64,000 nt of DNA from NCBI RefSeq assembly GCF_029784155.1, contig NW_026598545.1, forward strand, positions 1 to 64,000. The letters are read 5' to 3'. Position 1 is the first letter of the stretch. Each line of letters begins with the position of its first letter. Both the position numbers and the translations under genes were made by a program. The notes beneath the pieces are model-generated. The model searched no databases. It had not been told where the DNA came from and saw only the letters and a list, made by a program, of their open reading frames with translations. Source of the DNA: Uranotaenia lowii (Eukaryota; Arthropoda; Insecta; Diptera; Culicidae). Shown in pieces: positions 10,345 to 22,900 of this stretch.

Positions 10345-11719
10345 CTTTCTATGAAGGAAATGAAGGTAATCCTATGATAACCAGCAAATACATACTTTAA
10401 TATACTCGGGACCTTGCCACGAGCAGACATGGTATAGGATTCAAACGTTGAAATTTGTTTGGAATAGGGTATTTAATAAGTTTTGTCGTCCATCAGAAAT
10501 CATATCTAGAGTTTGTTTTGATTAGGTCGTATGTGCCATCTGATCGGTTTCAAGAAATTCGCTGATGAAGTTTTCAAACACATTTTTAATTCTAGGATTT
10601 TAAATATCACCAAATATTGTTTGAAATTTTGGAATACGCAGCAGAAAAGCATTAAGAATATGCAAGTGTATTGGACATAGCCATCAGTTTAACTATTTTC
10701 ACTGAAAATGTTCTTACGACCTTTCGCATCTTTTACTTGGCGCTAACGTCGTTATGCAATCTCACAAATTTCATCATTAAAATAGATTGTATTTGCCTTA
10801 AATTCCAATAATTCGCTTCGAAATTGCATGTAGTACTGAAGTAAAACGCAATTGGAACCAGGGGTGATATGTAGAGGAACCTATTCAATGATGCTTGGAA
10901 TCGGTGCTGCTGCGGACTATATATTAGTAATGTTTTGACTACACTGGACTTTGCGGGCTACTTGTAGATACTTCGATGACCGTTCGATAACTGAAGAAAC
11001 TTATTTAAAACCATTAGGTATTTTGGCTGTCTCCGTAGAGGAAAAAAAATGAACATGATATTTTGCCCGCAGTCTTAAGTAAAGTTTTTGAACTTACCTT
11101 GCAGAAATTGAAGCCCTCTGTTGTGTTGAGATAGCTAGAATAACTCTTGTTGGTGATTTCTTTTGAATTTCTAAACTTTTAACGCTTTTAACGATGCATT
11201 TCCTGAGAAAATACATAAGGCCGCAAAAACCAACCCGCCAAACAGTTATTTTGCGACCTTTGCGAACTATAAAAAAATTGTTGTTTGAGGTTAGGTTGGA
11301 ATGACTAATTACTAGGCAACACTTTCAGCTTATCGGAGAAAATTTAGTTTGGACATATCAGCGATCTACTCTTAGCTTTTCGCTTATTGAAAATAAAAAA
11401 TGCTGGTATGAGAATTGACTTCCCTGATGACCCTTAACCGCAGTTGTAGATCATGTGCTTCACTCCAATGCTTGATTTGAACGTGGTGAACATTTTTGAC
11501 AGAGTTTGCAGACTTTTTCACAACTTACACACAGTACCTAATTCTTTGAATAATCAGTTTTGTTAGCTACCAATTTAAAAATGATGGATTTTGAAGGAAT
11601 CTGTGCAAAATTATTTTTTTCTTCTTCTCTTGCATCGTAATTGAGATAACACACCGATTACTAGTAAACGAGTTATTAGCAAAAGAAAGTGTCCCATTTC
11701 TAAAAGAACTAAGTCAAAT
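10345..11719. other. AT-rich sequence, no gene seen
   Basis: No open frame of note, domain or repeat boundary was recognised in this 1.4-kb interval between two retrotransposon remnants. Confidence 0.5.
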
Positions 11720-12570
11720 TCGACTGTTAGGTTAGAACTACCGAGCGATCACTGTCCTAAATGCCGCCTATTGTCCCGAATACTACTTCGCCGCCTAGCG
11801 CCACAAGCAAATAGAAACGTAGAAAGTCATCAGGCCGGCTTCATAGTGAGATGGCCTACGACGGACCAGATCACTCATTCATATTAAGGCAAATCCTCAA
11901 AAAATGTCGTGAATACCTAGTCCCTACGCACCATCTTCTCAGCGACTTCAAATCCGCATACGACACGATCGACCATGACGAGCTATGGAAAATCATGGAC
12001 GAGTACGGCTTTTCCAGGAAGCTGACAAGGCTGATCAAGGCAACGATGGATGAAACGCAGTGCTGTGTGCGGATTTTGGGTGAATTATCGATTTCAAACG
12101 AATCGCGCAAGGGGCTTCGACAAGGCGATGGTCTATCCTGCATGAAGTTCAAAGTGCGCTAGAAGGTGTTATTCGAAGAGTGATGAGCGAAATGAGGAGC
12201 AAGATTATCTGCTCTACCGTCGACACTTTGATTTGAGGCGGTGGAGGAGATTTGCCGCATTCTGAAACGCGAAACAGGAAGAATTGGGTTGATGAAATAA
12301 ATACGTTCAAGACGAAGTATATGCTGGCGTGCGTATCAGAGACTGGTCGACCCCCATTTGTTGATGACCAGCAGAAGTCGTGCCAACTATGGACTCCACA
12401 AACAACTGCGGTCGAAAAGATTTAGCCCTCGCACGAAGTGTAGCCTGTTGTACACGACGCTCATGAGACCGGTTGTCTTCTACAGGCTCGTGACGTGGAT
12501 ATCGCTGGAGGAGGACCTGCGCACACTCGGAGTATTCCAGCGACGAGGTTCAAGTTCAAGTTATTTCGTG
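11720..12570 (+). pseudogene. RTE-like reverse transcriptase relic with internal deletions
   Basis: The clearest frame (11851-12162) reads FILRQILKKCREYLVPTHHL, DFKSAYDTIDHDELWKIMDE and RKGLRQGDGLSC, the first and second palm blocks. The expected continuation ALEGVIRRV follows in another frame, INTFKTKYMLAC occurs near 12296, and LRSKRFSPRTKCSLLYTTLM with ERRG-type tail follows to about 12560. The FADD-type catalytic block between these pieces is missing. The order matches RTE-like elements and differs from the QGSHLGP type at 7280-10344. Several frameshifts and deletions make it inactive. Confidence 0.8.
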
Positions 12571-14698
12571 AGAAAAAAATAAATACTTTACTGTGTATAA
12601 AATAATTCCACATAGTTTTGGTGGAAGTAATAGTTTGATTTTGCCTAGTTTAGGCTCTTACAACAGGAAACATTCACCTGATAAATGCTATTGAATTACC
12701 AAAAACTATTTTAAATAAAGACCGTATGGTATTTTTGTGTGCCGAATTATTTCCGGAATTCGACAAACTGATTAATAATATAAATAATTAATAATTGTAG
12801 ATGATTCCATCCATATTTCTACTTTTTCAATTTTACGTCCTTTACGAACGACACAAGGAGAGCTCGGGCTCGTTGCCCCCATGCTCCACTTCATCCCCAA
12901 TTCCACTCCCTGAGAATTCCGTATTCCGAAAGTCAAAACCCAACGGCTAAAGGCTCACCACTTTGTTGGGTGAATCGAAAAACTAAAAACATTGAATTTT
13001 CTATCTCCTCTCTACATGATGTGTACCACGTCGTCGTATAGCCGTCGTCGTATATATCTGGCAGAGCACTGGCATATACCCAGACCCACCTCGATGGAGT
13101 CTCTTTTTTCCTCGTACAAAATATATACGTTTCTCCTCATAAAAGTATTTATTCAGACGGAGACTGTGCGCGGTGCAGAGTCTGGACGGCCGAGCGAGCG
13201 AGCAGCCCGGTTCGCTTTATTTCACCGAGACGCCTAGCTAGACAACAACATTACCGGACTTTATTCGAAACAAGCAGAATGCGTCATCGGGCGGTAATTT
13301 GTTGAACCTTGGTTCGCTTGAATCGTACGACGCGCGCATCGATAGGACTTTTCTGTTTGTGAATACGCTGACGAAGAGAACAAAAAAGCTTAAAAATATT
13401 GCAATGAAATCTACGATATATTTACTAATATTTAGGAGGTTCCGTTTTGTTTCAACGTGAAATAAATATTTAAACCTACGACCTGATTATTCAAGTCAGT
13501 TCGTGAATCCGTTCACACTCTGTCAAATGTTAAGTGTTAAAAAAAAACATTTAATGTCAATTCTTACGCCAAATGTCGCATCGCAACTCAGTGTTACAAT
13601 TGTCGTCAAACATGGCCAAAAATGTTATAAAGAGCTTGGAGACATTGGTATTGTGCATCCACGAGAGAGACAAGCTAACGAAAATAATAATAACAAAGCA
13701 CGAAAAAGAAACGAAGCAATCCTCTCCTCTGTTTAGTTTATAAAAATATAAATCCTTTTTTCAACTTTTCACTTAAACAGTCCACAAAACGCTTTCAAAA
13801 CAACGTGTATCCTGTTTAATCTTTTTCACAACTTTTATTTCAGACCCATCATAACTTTCTTGACATTCATTTTTGTAGAGGCAAAGAAAAACATTATGTA
13901 GTTTGAAAAAATAAAAGTTAGCCATTTTGAATCATGATACAGGAGAAGAACGAACAACAGGTACAAATCGAGCAGAACTTACATCACATGTACCGTCAGA
14001 GATACCAATGTGCCTGAGTTTTGCCATTCACCAGCCATTGAATTTCCCTGATTTTAGAAAATAAGCCTGATTTTTCCTGATTATTGTGAATGTGATGAAA
14101 AATGGGTTGTAAAGAGCTGCATTAGATACCATTTCTAAAGTGAAAATGTGGATCGGCGACGACCAAAAAAAAAGGTCACTTTGAGCGAAATTTCCGTTAC
14201 TTTGACATATCCTGATTTTTATTTTTATTTCCCAGTCTCTGATTTAAAAAAAATGTTGGCAACCCTGTGTACCGTTATTAAAAGGGAGTGTGAAAGAGAT
14301 AGACAGCAGAGTATAGCATGGGTAAAAATGTTCTTGATAGTTATAAAAGGCTTTGGAAATAAAAGAGCAGATTTAAGCCGTTTGTTATCACGGGAACAGA
14401 GCTGAACAAGGTATGGTTGCCTGATTTTAGTCGAACAAAAGACAACAGTAGACCCACAAATCAGACTCAACTCCAATAATAAACTTCCTTGAAGGTGGAA
14501 TTATCGGTATAAGATTCTATGCCGGACCGGCATTAACAAACTTTTTAATAACTGGCATTTTTTTATAGATGTATACGGGAAATTGTACTGTGTTCAATAT
14601 TGAGAAAATCAGAGTTTTTTTTGCATGAATTAATGATAAGTATACGGTCTCAGAAAAGGTTTTAAATATGTGGAAAGCTTTTCATTTCCAGCGTTACC
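12571..14698. other. Mostly AT-rich sequence with one GC-richer patch (13140-13260)
   Basis: The patch at 13140-13260 (GGACGGCCGAGCGAGCGAGC and neighbours) is preceded by AT-rich sequence containing ATATATA. TCAGTT at about 13496 resembles an initiator. These hints of a promoter are weak, and no coding exon follows. The open frames at 13503-13736 and 14148-14405 are lysine- and asparagine-rich and have no recognisable domain. Confidence 0.35.
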
Positions 14699-14700
14699 TA

Positions 14701-16000
14701 AAGTCTGTTTCACATAGAATTTGGTCGGATAAAATAGATCAATTCTCCGCAAAGAAATAACGTACAACAAAAGTAAAAATGTCATTTTGTAGGGTTTTTA
14801 TTGAACTTTAAAGAAAAAAATACATAAACATCATTCGTGAGCTTTTCGGATGAAATTTCTAACTTTTTTTGTGATACCACTCATCATTTTCTGCACAGTA
14901 CTGCTGGTAACCTCATTCGCCATCTTGTTCCATCACTTTTCCATTTGAGCGGGATTATTAATGGTTCTGCCACATTTCTTCAGTTTGCCCTTAACTATTG
15001 CCCAATATTTCTCGATGGGACGAAAATCCGGACAGTTTGGTTGATTGATACTTTTTTCAACAAAATCGATTTTGTTCTCCTTATACCACTTAACGACATC
15101 CCGGCTGTAGTGGCAGCTTGCCAGGTCCGGCCAGAACTTCACTGGATCTTTGTGGGACCGAATGAATGGCAAAACTCTCTTCTGGAGACATTCTTCTTTG
15201 TAAACATTTCCATTCATTGTGTCCCCAGTGATGAAAATCTTAGTCTTCTTCCCACAACTACAGATCCCTTGCCAAATCACCAACTTACGAGCAAATTTAT
15301 CTGCGAAAACAAACTTGAATCTACCCGCAACATTCCCTTTACGCTTCGCAAGGTAAAATTTGTTACCGGGTATTTGTCCAAAATCCATTTTTAAGTAAGT
15401 TTCGTCGTCCATAAAAATGCATCCGTTGTACTTGGTCAACACTTTCTCGTACAACTTCCTTGCCCTGGTTTTGGCAACCAGGTTTTGTTTCAGCGTCCTG
15501 ATTGGGTGTTTGCTTGCATGATACGATCGCAAGCCTTCTCGCAAACAAATTCGTCGAGCTGTACTGTGGTTCGTCTTGAACTTTTTCGCCAAATCACGCA
15601 AGGAGATTCCATGATTATTGTGAACATATAAAATTACCTTGATCGCAGCTTCCGGTCATATGTTCCACTTTTACGCCTGGTTTGTTTTGCTCGATCCACT
15701 GTAAGGGTCTCTCGGTAACGTTGCAGCACCGAATTTACAGTCGATTTTAGATATTTCAGGAATTTCGCGATCTTGACCTCGACCACGTCGGTTTCTCTAC
15801 GTGAGTGTGCAGAATTTTCTCTCGCCTTTCGCGTTCCATCGTCGATAACTTTTGACTGACTGCTTCAATCTTGATGGAACTTTCACCACTAAGTAAACAA
15901 ACCATCCGGATCAAAACACCGTCAATAGATTCGCGATGTGACAACTAGGGGCGCTGAAGTAAATGAAAAGATGCAACCAGATTCTATGTGAAACAGACTT
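14701..16000 (-). mobile_element. Full-length DD37E-type mariner element (1300 bp), inactive
   Basis: Inverted ends begin AAGTCTGTTTCACATAGAAT at both termini and match over about 30 bp with three mismatches. They are flanked by TA on each side (14699-14700 and 16001-16002), the target duplication of Tc1/mariner elements. The interior carries one transposase on the minus strand with three visible lesions. Length, ends and TA duplication are all intact, so this is a complete but dead copy. Elements with this catalytic spacing have been described from mosquitoes. Confidence 0.95.
14831..15880 (-). pseudogene. Tc1/mariner transposase, DD37E
   Basis: The enzyme would bind the element ends and cut and paste them at TA. 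The longest open part (14933-15601) has an HTH-like start (SLRDLAKKFKTNHSTARR), the first catalytic Asp in CIFMDDETY, the second in KFWPDLASCHYS, and the Glu in RPIEKYWAIVK. Counting residues between the second Asp and the Glu gives 37. Upstream, MERERREKILHTHV begins the probable N-terminus, followed by a frameshift near 15785 (continuing VKIAKFLKYLKSTVNSVL) and another near 15640. A TGA at 14933-14935 cuts off an in-frame tail (NEVTSSTVQKMMSGI..) that would end at 14831. The core is otherwise well preserved, suggesting moderate age. Confidence 0.92.
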
Positions 16001-16002
16001 TA

Positions 16003-17159
16003 TCATGATTCCGGGAACATTTTGAGTAAGGCATCATAGAATTATTAACCTAATCTACAGTGCAAGTGCTTTTTTGCCAAAATGAAAAGACCGCTGCAAA
16101 AAACATAAAAATCTGTTGAAAACGCAGGTACTTTTGCAAGGTTTTTTTTTGTTTTTTATTTTGTTATGGAAGTTTAACACGGAGTGTCATTCTTCCCTAT
16201 TTTCACTTAAATTTCGGGCAGGAGGTTTGTACTTGCAAGGAAACTCATTAGCTTTTTCTCAGGGCAATTGGGAAGTATATGCCTTAAGCTGCTAGCTAAT
16301 TGACACGCTGCTCTGTGCTATTCGTACAGTCAACCAGGATATGTTTCACGGAAACAACATAGCTTTTCCGCAACACTTCCGCAACATTTTTTTCCAGCCA
16401 TCGAATATCAGAAGACCCGTAGCATAGCTGTATATCGCAAAATGAACTCTGAGCTTTTCCTCCCAAACGCTACAAACCACAGAAGTTAACGTCCAGCTTG
16501 GCCATGGAGTCGACAATGAGGTGAGGCTGGCAACTGACCGTCTCGCCTAAACAACCTTCCCCAAAGTGCCACAATGCCCTTCCAGCAGTTTAATGTGAGC
16601 ACACGCATGCTAACCGCAGCGTAAAACTATACCACGAGCGTAACTTTCTCGGTGATAAGTTGCATCCAAGCTACGTACCTGGGTAATCCACCAGATCTCT
16701 GAGCTGAGCACTCCTGATTTCGGATAACGGGAGTCCTCCTTCCGGCCCCCAAAAATGAACTCACGCTGCTAACCGCAGCATGGCTCGTAACGGCATCAGG
16801 AGTAACTCTCTTGGAACTAACCTTCCTGGCATGGAGCATATCCATCCTCAGTGCTAGTTGACCTACATTTGCTGGTCCCTCTTGTAGCTACTACACTCGC
16901 TTATCACAAGTTCCTTGAGAGTGATGCTTGAATAATTTAGAATTGGAACAAACTTTTGCTCATATTGTGGCGCTCCTGGTGGACGTATTCGGAAGGTCTT
17001 GGCGCCCAAGTGTCGGGAATTTTGACAGCTTCACGTATGTATTTTTGACATTTCGCAAATCGACTGTACTTTGTAAATGGAAGTCAAAAAAAGGGAAAAA
17101 TGGGCACAGTTATTTGGAAAATCCATTGTGGTCTGCATCTAGGCTAACTAAACAGCTGA
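16003..17159. other. No supported gene; GC-richer block 16500-16860
   Basis: The block 16500-16860 has balanced composition and a minus frame at 16627-16845 (RSGGLPRYVAWMQLITEKV). CTAACCGCAGC occurs twice (16609 and 16769 areas). It has the look of a mobile-element fragment, but I could not assign a domain. The rest is AT-rich. Confidence 0.35.
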
Positions 17160-18010
17160 AATTGGCACGTATGGCGCGTTATCGACATGTATAAGGAAAC
17201 ATTGACGACGATTCGAAAGCCTCAAGCCCATCTTCGGACTGCAACTGTCTATCAGAAACTGCATGGTACGATTTTGAAGACGATTAAGAGGAATTCCAAT
17301 CTGTCGGACCGTGATTTAGCCAGAAAATTCGATGCTGCCCATAGTACCGTGAGAAAAATTCGACCCCGGGAAGTAATCAAGTCGTATCGAGCTAGCAAAC
17401 AGCCAAATTCGACCAAAAACCGAGTAGTGTGCCAAAATCCGTTCTCGGAAGCTATACGACCAGGTGCTGACCAAGTTCGACGCGTATCTTCTCATGGTCG
17501 ATGAAACCTATGTCAAGGCTAACTTCGGGCAAATTCCAGGTCAAAAATTTTACTTGGCAACGGCTCGGGGGGATATTCGAGCCTAATTTAAATTTGTTTT
17601 TGTCGACAAATTGGCACGAAAATTTGTGATTGTGGTATTTGTAGCTGTGGCAAAACACGAAAGTTTTATTAAATACAAATAAGACAATGACGTCGGAACT
17701 ATACCACAAAGAATGTCTCCAAAAATGAATTTTGCCGTTCACGCGATCTCACGACCATCCCGTAATGTTTTGACCAGATTTGACAGGTCAACTACCCCCA
17801 GTTCCCCCTTTTGAGAAATACTGGGCAATCATGAAGAGGAGACCCAAGGCAAAGGGAAAGGTTGTCAAAGACATTAATCAGATGAAGGCCTGGTGAATAA
17901 GATAGCCGAAACGATGTACGAGAAACGTGTGCGCCGTCTAATGAGCCATGTTACATGAAAAATTCGAGAATTCCTTCGAAACCGTGACGAAGTATTTCTT
18001 CTTAAACATA
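17160..18010 (+). pseudogene. Tc1/mariner transposase relic, plus strand
   Basis: It reads YKETLTTIRKPQAH, TIKRNSNLSDRDLARKFDAA (HTH), a frameshifted LLMVDETYVKANFGQIPGQK with the first catalytic Asp, then FKFVFVDKLARKFV. The block that should hold the second Asp is reduced to remnants, and the sequence resumes at EKYWAIMKRRPKAKGKVV with the final Glu near 17815. KIAETMYEKRVRRLMSHV marks the C-terminus. The order and wording match the DD37E copy at 14701-16000, but the copies differ enough to be separate lineages. Many stops and shifts. Terminal repeats not found. Confidence 0.85.
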
Positions 18011-19952
18011 TGAAGAAACTCTACATTTGCATGAAAAAGTTCTTTAAATCAGCAATAAAGAACTGACATACAGACTATTGTTTTTGTTCCAATTCTTTCT
18101 GATGTAAGCTTTAGGCTTGGAAATACAAAATTGCAAATATCCGAAAGAAGTTCACCAGTGCGTACAAAAAGATAATTGAAAAAGATTGAAAATGCATATG
18201 ATGAACATGAATTAATCCTGAGAATCTTCAAATTCTTGGTTAAAGCCTAGAAATAATAATTCTCATTTCATTAAAAAAAAAAAAAAAAAAACAATTAATT
18301 CGAACAAATTTCGGAGAACCGTTTCAGCCAACCACCCACATTTGACTAATTCTGGCGTAGGATAACAGAATCACCGACAGCAATCAGGAATTTACTCAAC
18401 TCACGTTCAACGTTGCCCTGAAAGCGTCCAACCTCTCGGACCGGGCACAGTCTCCGTTCATTGTGTTTTTCCCGTTTCGATATTCTTATTTCAAGTTGAA
18501 CGATACAAGGTTGCACTAGTGTTAGTGTGCCAACGTTAGAATGTATTGGTCGGTGGCCCCTTAGTGCCAAGTAGTACCACCGCACCACAGCAGCGCTCTG
18601 TTCGCCTGCACTGCTCTGTCACTTTGACACACAACGCTAGAGCAGTATTTTCTTCAGTCCTATTCTCCGGTTCCACCCGGCGGATTCTCTCCACCCGTCC
18701 CATGCCCACCCAATCGCCATCGACATCATCAGCAGCCAGCAGCCACTCTACTCTACTCTGCGAGTGCGACCCCGCGCGTGTATCAGCTCTTCGGAATCGG
18801 AATCGGTTTCGTCGTTGCCTTCTGCTCTGCCAGCCATTACTAACTACACCACCTCCCTGGTCCAGCTTTTCCTCGGTCCGACCCGACCAACCATCTGCAT
18901 CGTCAACAGCCTTGCAACACACGCTGGCCGCCCGCCCGCACCCTGCCTGTTCCATGCGATCCGATCCATCCGACTCGACTGCTCCGGTGAAGATTGTTGT
19001 TCGTCAGCCAGCGTTCAAAGCCGCTAGGGTGGAGTGAAGCGCTTGAAAATATGATTGTTTAATAACAATTGAAAGTCATTGCTTTGATTTTGAAAATCGT
19101 TTTTTTGTATTTAGGCTAGAAAAAATTCAATTGCTGGGTGTTCAACTAATACTTTTCAATTTTAGGAAAAAAACCTCAAAAACGACCGTGTTTGTCGACC
19201 GACTGTCCGGTTTTTTTTTAGTACTGAGAGCATTTAGGTAAATTTTCCCGTCCCATCTGTACAAGACCAGCAAGTGTGCCTGAGAAATGTCAAAAACAAC
19301 ACAATAGTCAAGTCGAGTTGACATTATCCTGTTGTGATATCAAATAAAATAGAATACTATTTGTATCGGAAAACTGATAATATAATCACATTCATTCTCG
19401 TCAAGTCATGTATGAAAGTCAGGTTACAATAGTGATTGATATATGCTTGGATTATCCATCCGTCAGATTGGCAACACTTCCCTAATGATTTCCAATCTGT
19501 TCAACTGGCAACAATTCCAGTGAACACTACGAATTCACTCTTGGTCAATTCTAAAACAATAGCGAGTTGACATTTTTTTTCACTTGCGCCTTCTGTTATT
19601 GTTTACATTTGCCACGCGGTTCGTCAGTCCGCGGATCAATCGCCGTGGTGTAAGTTGAACAATACCAATTTCCGTTCGGGCCACCACAATGATGCGTCAC
19701 GACATTGTGCTGTCGAGTGGTCCACGTCTGCGTTTGAGTACTCAAAGACAGCGGTGGCAACTGACGCTACGCCACGTCCGACGTGCTATTGTGCGGGGGC
19801 AGATAGTAACCATGAAGAATTTTCATCATAGTTTTGCTCATTTGCCTGGACGTTTAATAAATAATCTAAACTACACTGACTGATCCTTTTTAAGTCCTTC
19901 AAGACTATCCTGTAATTATTTATCTGAAAAACTTAATTAACACATGAGTTAT
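18011..19952. other. No supported gene; GC-rich patch 18540-19035
   Basis: An A run of about 18 lies at 18272-18291. The following patch (18540-19035) is markedly richer in GC than its flanks and holds a plus frame of 163 residues (18546-19037) rich in Ser, Pro, Thr and Arg, with long open frames also on the other strand. Such composition-driven openness argues against a protein. A 5'-untranslated exon or promoter patch of a host gene is possible. The rest, to 19952, is AT-rich. Confidence 0.35.
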
Positions 19953-20231
19953 GGGTGGCCACTCAAAATCAATTTTTGATTTCCCGTTTTTTTCCCGCAT
20001 GGTCTCACGAAATTCCCGGTTTTATACAACAGAAAACCAAACAAAACTCCGAATGTTCATTTTTGAAACAATATAAACGAAAATCGATTAAGCTTTCTTT
20101 TAATGGTAAATGATCTTTAAATTGTTTATGTTTCAGTCATGTTTACCAATTGACCTGCATATCATTAGATTGATAGGCAGGGTTTTTTTTCAATTGTCTA
20201 AAACTATGTCACTCGATTCGAAAATGTTTTT

Positions 20232-22900
20232 TCATTTTTTAATTTTATTTGTATGTCGTATATTATCAAGTATTTTAATTTTTTCGTCCATCAAGCTTGT
20301 CTCTCTCTGAGCGTCGAAAAGCACCTTCAATTTGTTCGCTTCCAGTTCCTTACTCTCCTTTTCTGCCTCTCTCTCCCGTTTCGATATAGCTTTTTTCAAA
20401 TTTTCCTCAATTTTTTTGCTTTTAAGGACTCGACATATCTCGAATGAGAATTGAGAATTGAGACCATGCATCCTGGATTAACAATTTCGTTACCGTTATA
20501 GCTGTAACTCCCCCTGACCCCCTGAAAAGCGTCGCGTTGCTATGAGACAAAATTAGAATTTTCTGCAATAAGGTCGTTAAATTGAAGAACTCCTTTTTCG
20601 ATTAGCCCATAAGTTCCATCCAAAAAATATCCAATCGTTGTGTTTTTCTTCGATATCCCGAAATGATGAAGGTATTGCAAACAATTGTCCGAATTCGTCC
20701 TTAATTTTATCAGCACAAGCTTTACTTAAGTGTTGCTTTTCAACAAGTACTTCTAGACACAGGTCTAAACGTTTTTTGGCAATATCTGGGTATTTTGCAA
20801 TCACATCGGGATTGGATGGGATAAGTCAAGGAAGATCGTATTGCCATTTTCAAAAATCGACAGTAAAACGAACTACAGCTATTTCTGAATACAAGGACAT
20901 CCTTGTCGGAAACATGACCAGACTCTTTTGCTTTCTTAATTGCCGATTTAGTTGAGAATCCAATTTCTACGCTTCCAGGAGGTAGGAGATTTATTTTTGT
21001 GTTCTAGGGGAGGAGCGGGCTATATGCGCCCATTAAGCAGAATGCTGATTTAATCAAATATTTCATCGAATATGTGTACAAAAACTATATAAACATGAGC
21101 AGACATCTGTTTTCTATACATTGGAGTAATTTTTATGTCGAAATCTCCTTTAGTTTTTGAAAAATCGATTTTATTATAACTGTTGTCAAAATTGACGAAC
21201 CTTAAACCGTGCGGGCTAAATGCGCCTATTTATATTTTGGGCAAATTTTCTGATTTTTGGCATTATTTCCGTACTATTTAATTGGGAATGCTAGAAACTG
21301 GTAACTTCCATACGACAAAGCTGAAGTTTCATAAAAATCTATTTCTTTTATTATTTTTTAGAATAAAACAGAAGTTAGGGTTGTCATATTATGGAGAAAA
21401 TTCATACATATGAAAAAATTTATCATATCTGTTTTGAGATCTTCAATTCTCTCTTGAGGTGTTAATTAGAGCTTGAATTTGAAGTCTTAATGATAAAAAT
21501 TATATATTTATTCTTTTGAACCTGTTATTTAAGGAGTGGCATTTTACAAACATGATGGGGGCATACAAAAACACTTTCTTATTACATTTTCCAATCACTA
21601 TCAAACCATCATAAAAGCTTAAATTTGTTTTACTTCTAAGGTTCATTTGAATAAGAAACATAAACCACCCAACTTTTAGTTTTGAGCATCTTTACGTATA
21701 GTTTTTAAAAGTCAAAATATTACATCAAAAGGTATCAAAACCTTGTATGAATTTTTAAATTTTTTTGAGTTGGTTTATTCATAAAATTCTTTCTTGCCTT
21801 ATGTTCTTAGCGTATCACCATCAAAATGCATTGATTAGGTATGTTGTCTTGTCAGCCATTTCGTCAAACGGCCGTAGGGTCAATTAACCCGATAGGCCCA
21901 TTTTGGAAACCTTTCCCCTATACCTAAGTGTTTTTTTTTTATTTTACGTTTAGTCGTTCAGGCTTGGCTTTACAACTTTCTTTATCAATGCTCTTAAAAG
22001 CCCGGTTAAATCATCGAAAAAAACGGAACCATACTCGCGTAAAAAAGACTCAACGGTCGAAGCTGCCGTAACAAAAAAAAAGTTTTGGTCCCGGCAAATT
22101 ATCATCTACAGCTTAAGCAACAATGTCAAATACCTTCGACCGGGAAATCGATGGAAAACTCCGCTTGAAATTTGAATGATTTTCCTTAATCTTTTTCTCC
22201 TCTTGTTTTTTTTTACCTCGTTGACAAACCGTTTGAGGTACAGTAGCATTTTGGCAACACGTTCAGCAACGCGTTCATTTTCCACCCAGCGAATGTCACA
22301 CAATATTAACGAATCTGCCCTTCTAAGTGAAATGTGTTTGAACAGGCTATACAACGTCCTCAAAAATTCATCCTAATTCCATTCACTTTTCCTTAGTCCC
22401 TCCTTGAACGCTTTATGTACAGTGTGAAGTCCACAGCTTCCAATGGTGAGAATCGTACGCTGGATTCGAAACAAGTTCTTGTCCCTCGCTAGTTAGTTCC
22501 TTGAGCATTTTCCAATTTACTGCTGGACCATCCATGGAATACTGGATCACTCGTTTCAGTAGATCAGGATTTTTAGAAAAACATAGTTTCACGCCATACA
22601 AAAGGTCATTCGAGCGCGTCAACGATAAGAATGTGTAGAACCAATATATCTTGCTTCAACTAGGTTTGTGTTCAAGAAGCGCACACTATTATCCATTTTT
22701 TTGCTTCTGCACAATCTTTTTTAACGTTTCGTCAAATCCTAATACGAACACGCTATAATTCTGTAGTAAATTGAAATCTTCATTCAAAAAATAGAGAGCA
22801 ATACCGTGTGGAATCAAATAGCTTATTTTTGTTCTTCCCATTTCTATTCGATTAGCAATCTGGATGTTCGGGAACATCCTTTTGTTGATCATTGAAGCAA
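20232..22900 (-). pseudogene. hAT-like transposase remnants (interrupted at 21005-21920)
   Basis: Minus-strand pieces in order: ISYLIPHGIALYF and VLGFDETLKKIVQKQ (about 22690-22890), SNDLLYGVKLCFSK with QYSMDGPAVNWKMLKEL (about 22440-22620), a decayed stretch to 22106, then beyond the nested element KYPDIAKKRLDLCLEVLVEK (20577-20804), and a Lys/Glu-rich, probably coiled-coil tail (20232-20471). The phrases FDETLKKI and SMDGPAVNWK resemble the catalytic region of a broad insect and cnidarian transposase-like family that I associate with hAT. At least four frameshifts or stops occur. Confidence 0.6.
21005..21920. mobile_element. Inverted-repeat element with TA-GGGGA ends, nested
   Basis: The ends are TAGGGGAGGAGCGGG on the left and, inverted, TAGGGGAAAGG on the right. 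GGGCTATATGCGCC, GCGGGCTAAATGCGCC and GATAGGCCCATTTTGG recur along it. TA borders both sides. It lies within the hAT-like element and carries no coding sequence. It shares the TAGGGGA(A) end with the better preserved element at 44236-45216 and may belong to the same superfamily. Confidence 0.6.

Noticed and set aside
18546..19037. A 163-residue host protein
   Set aside because: Composition explains the open frame, the opposite strand is equally open, and no domain or splice context supports it.
20232..20471. Independent coiled-coil protein gene
   Set aside because: It lies inside the hAT-like element in the expected place for a transposase C-terminal tail, so it is treated as part of that relic.
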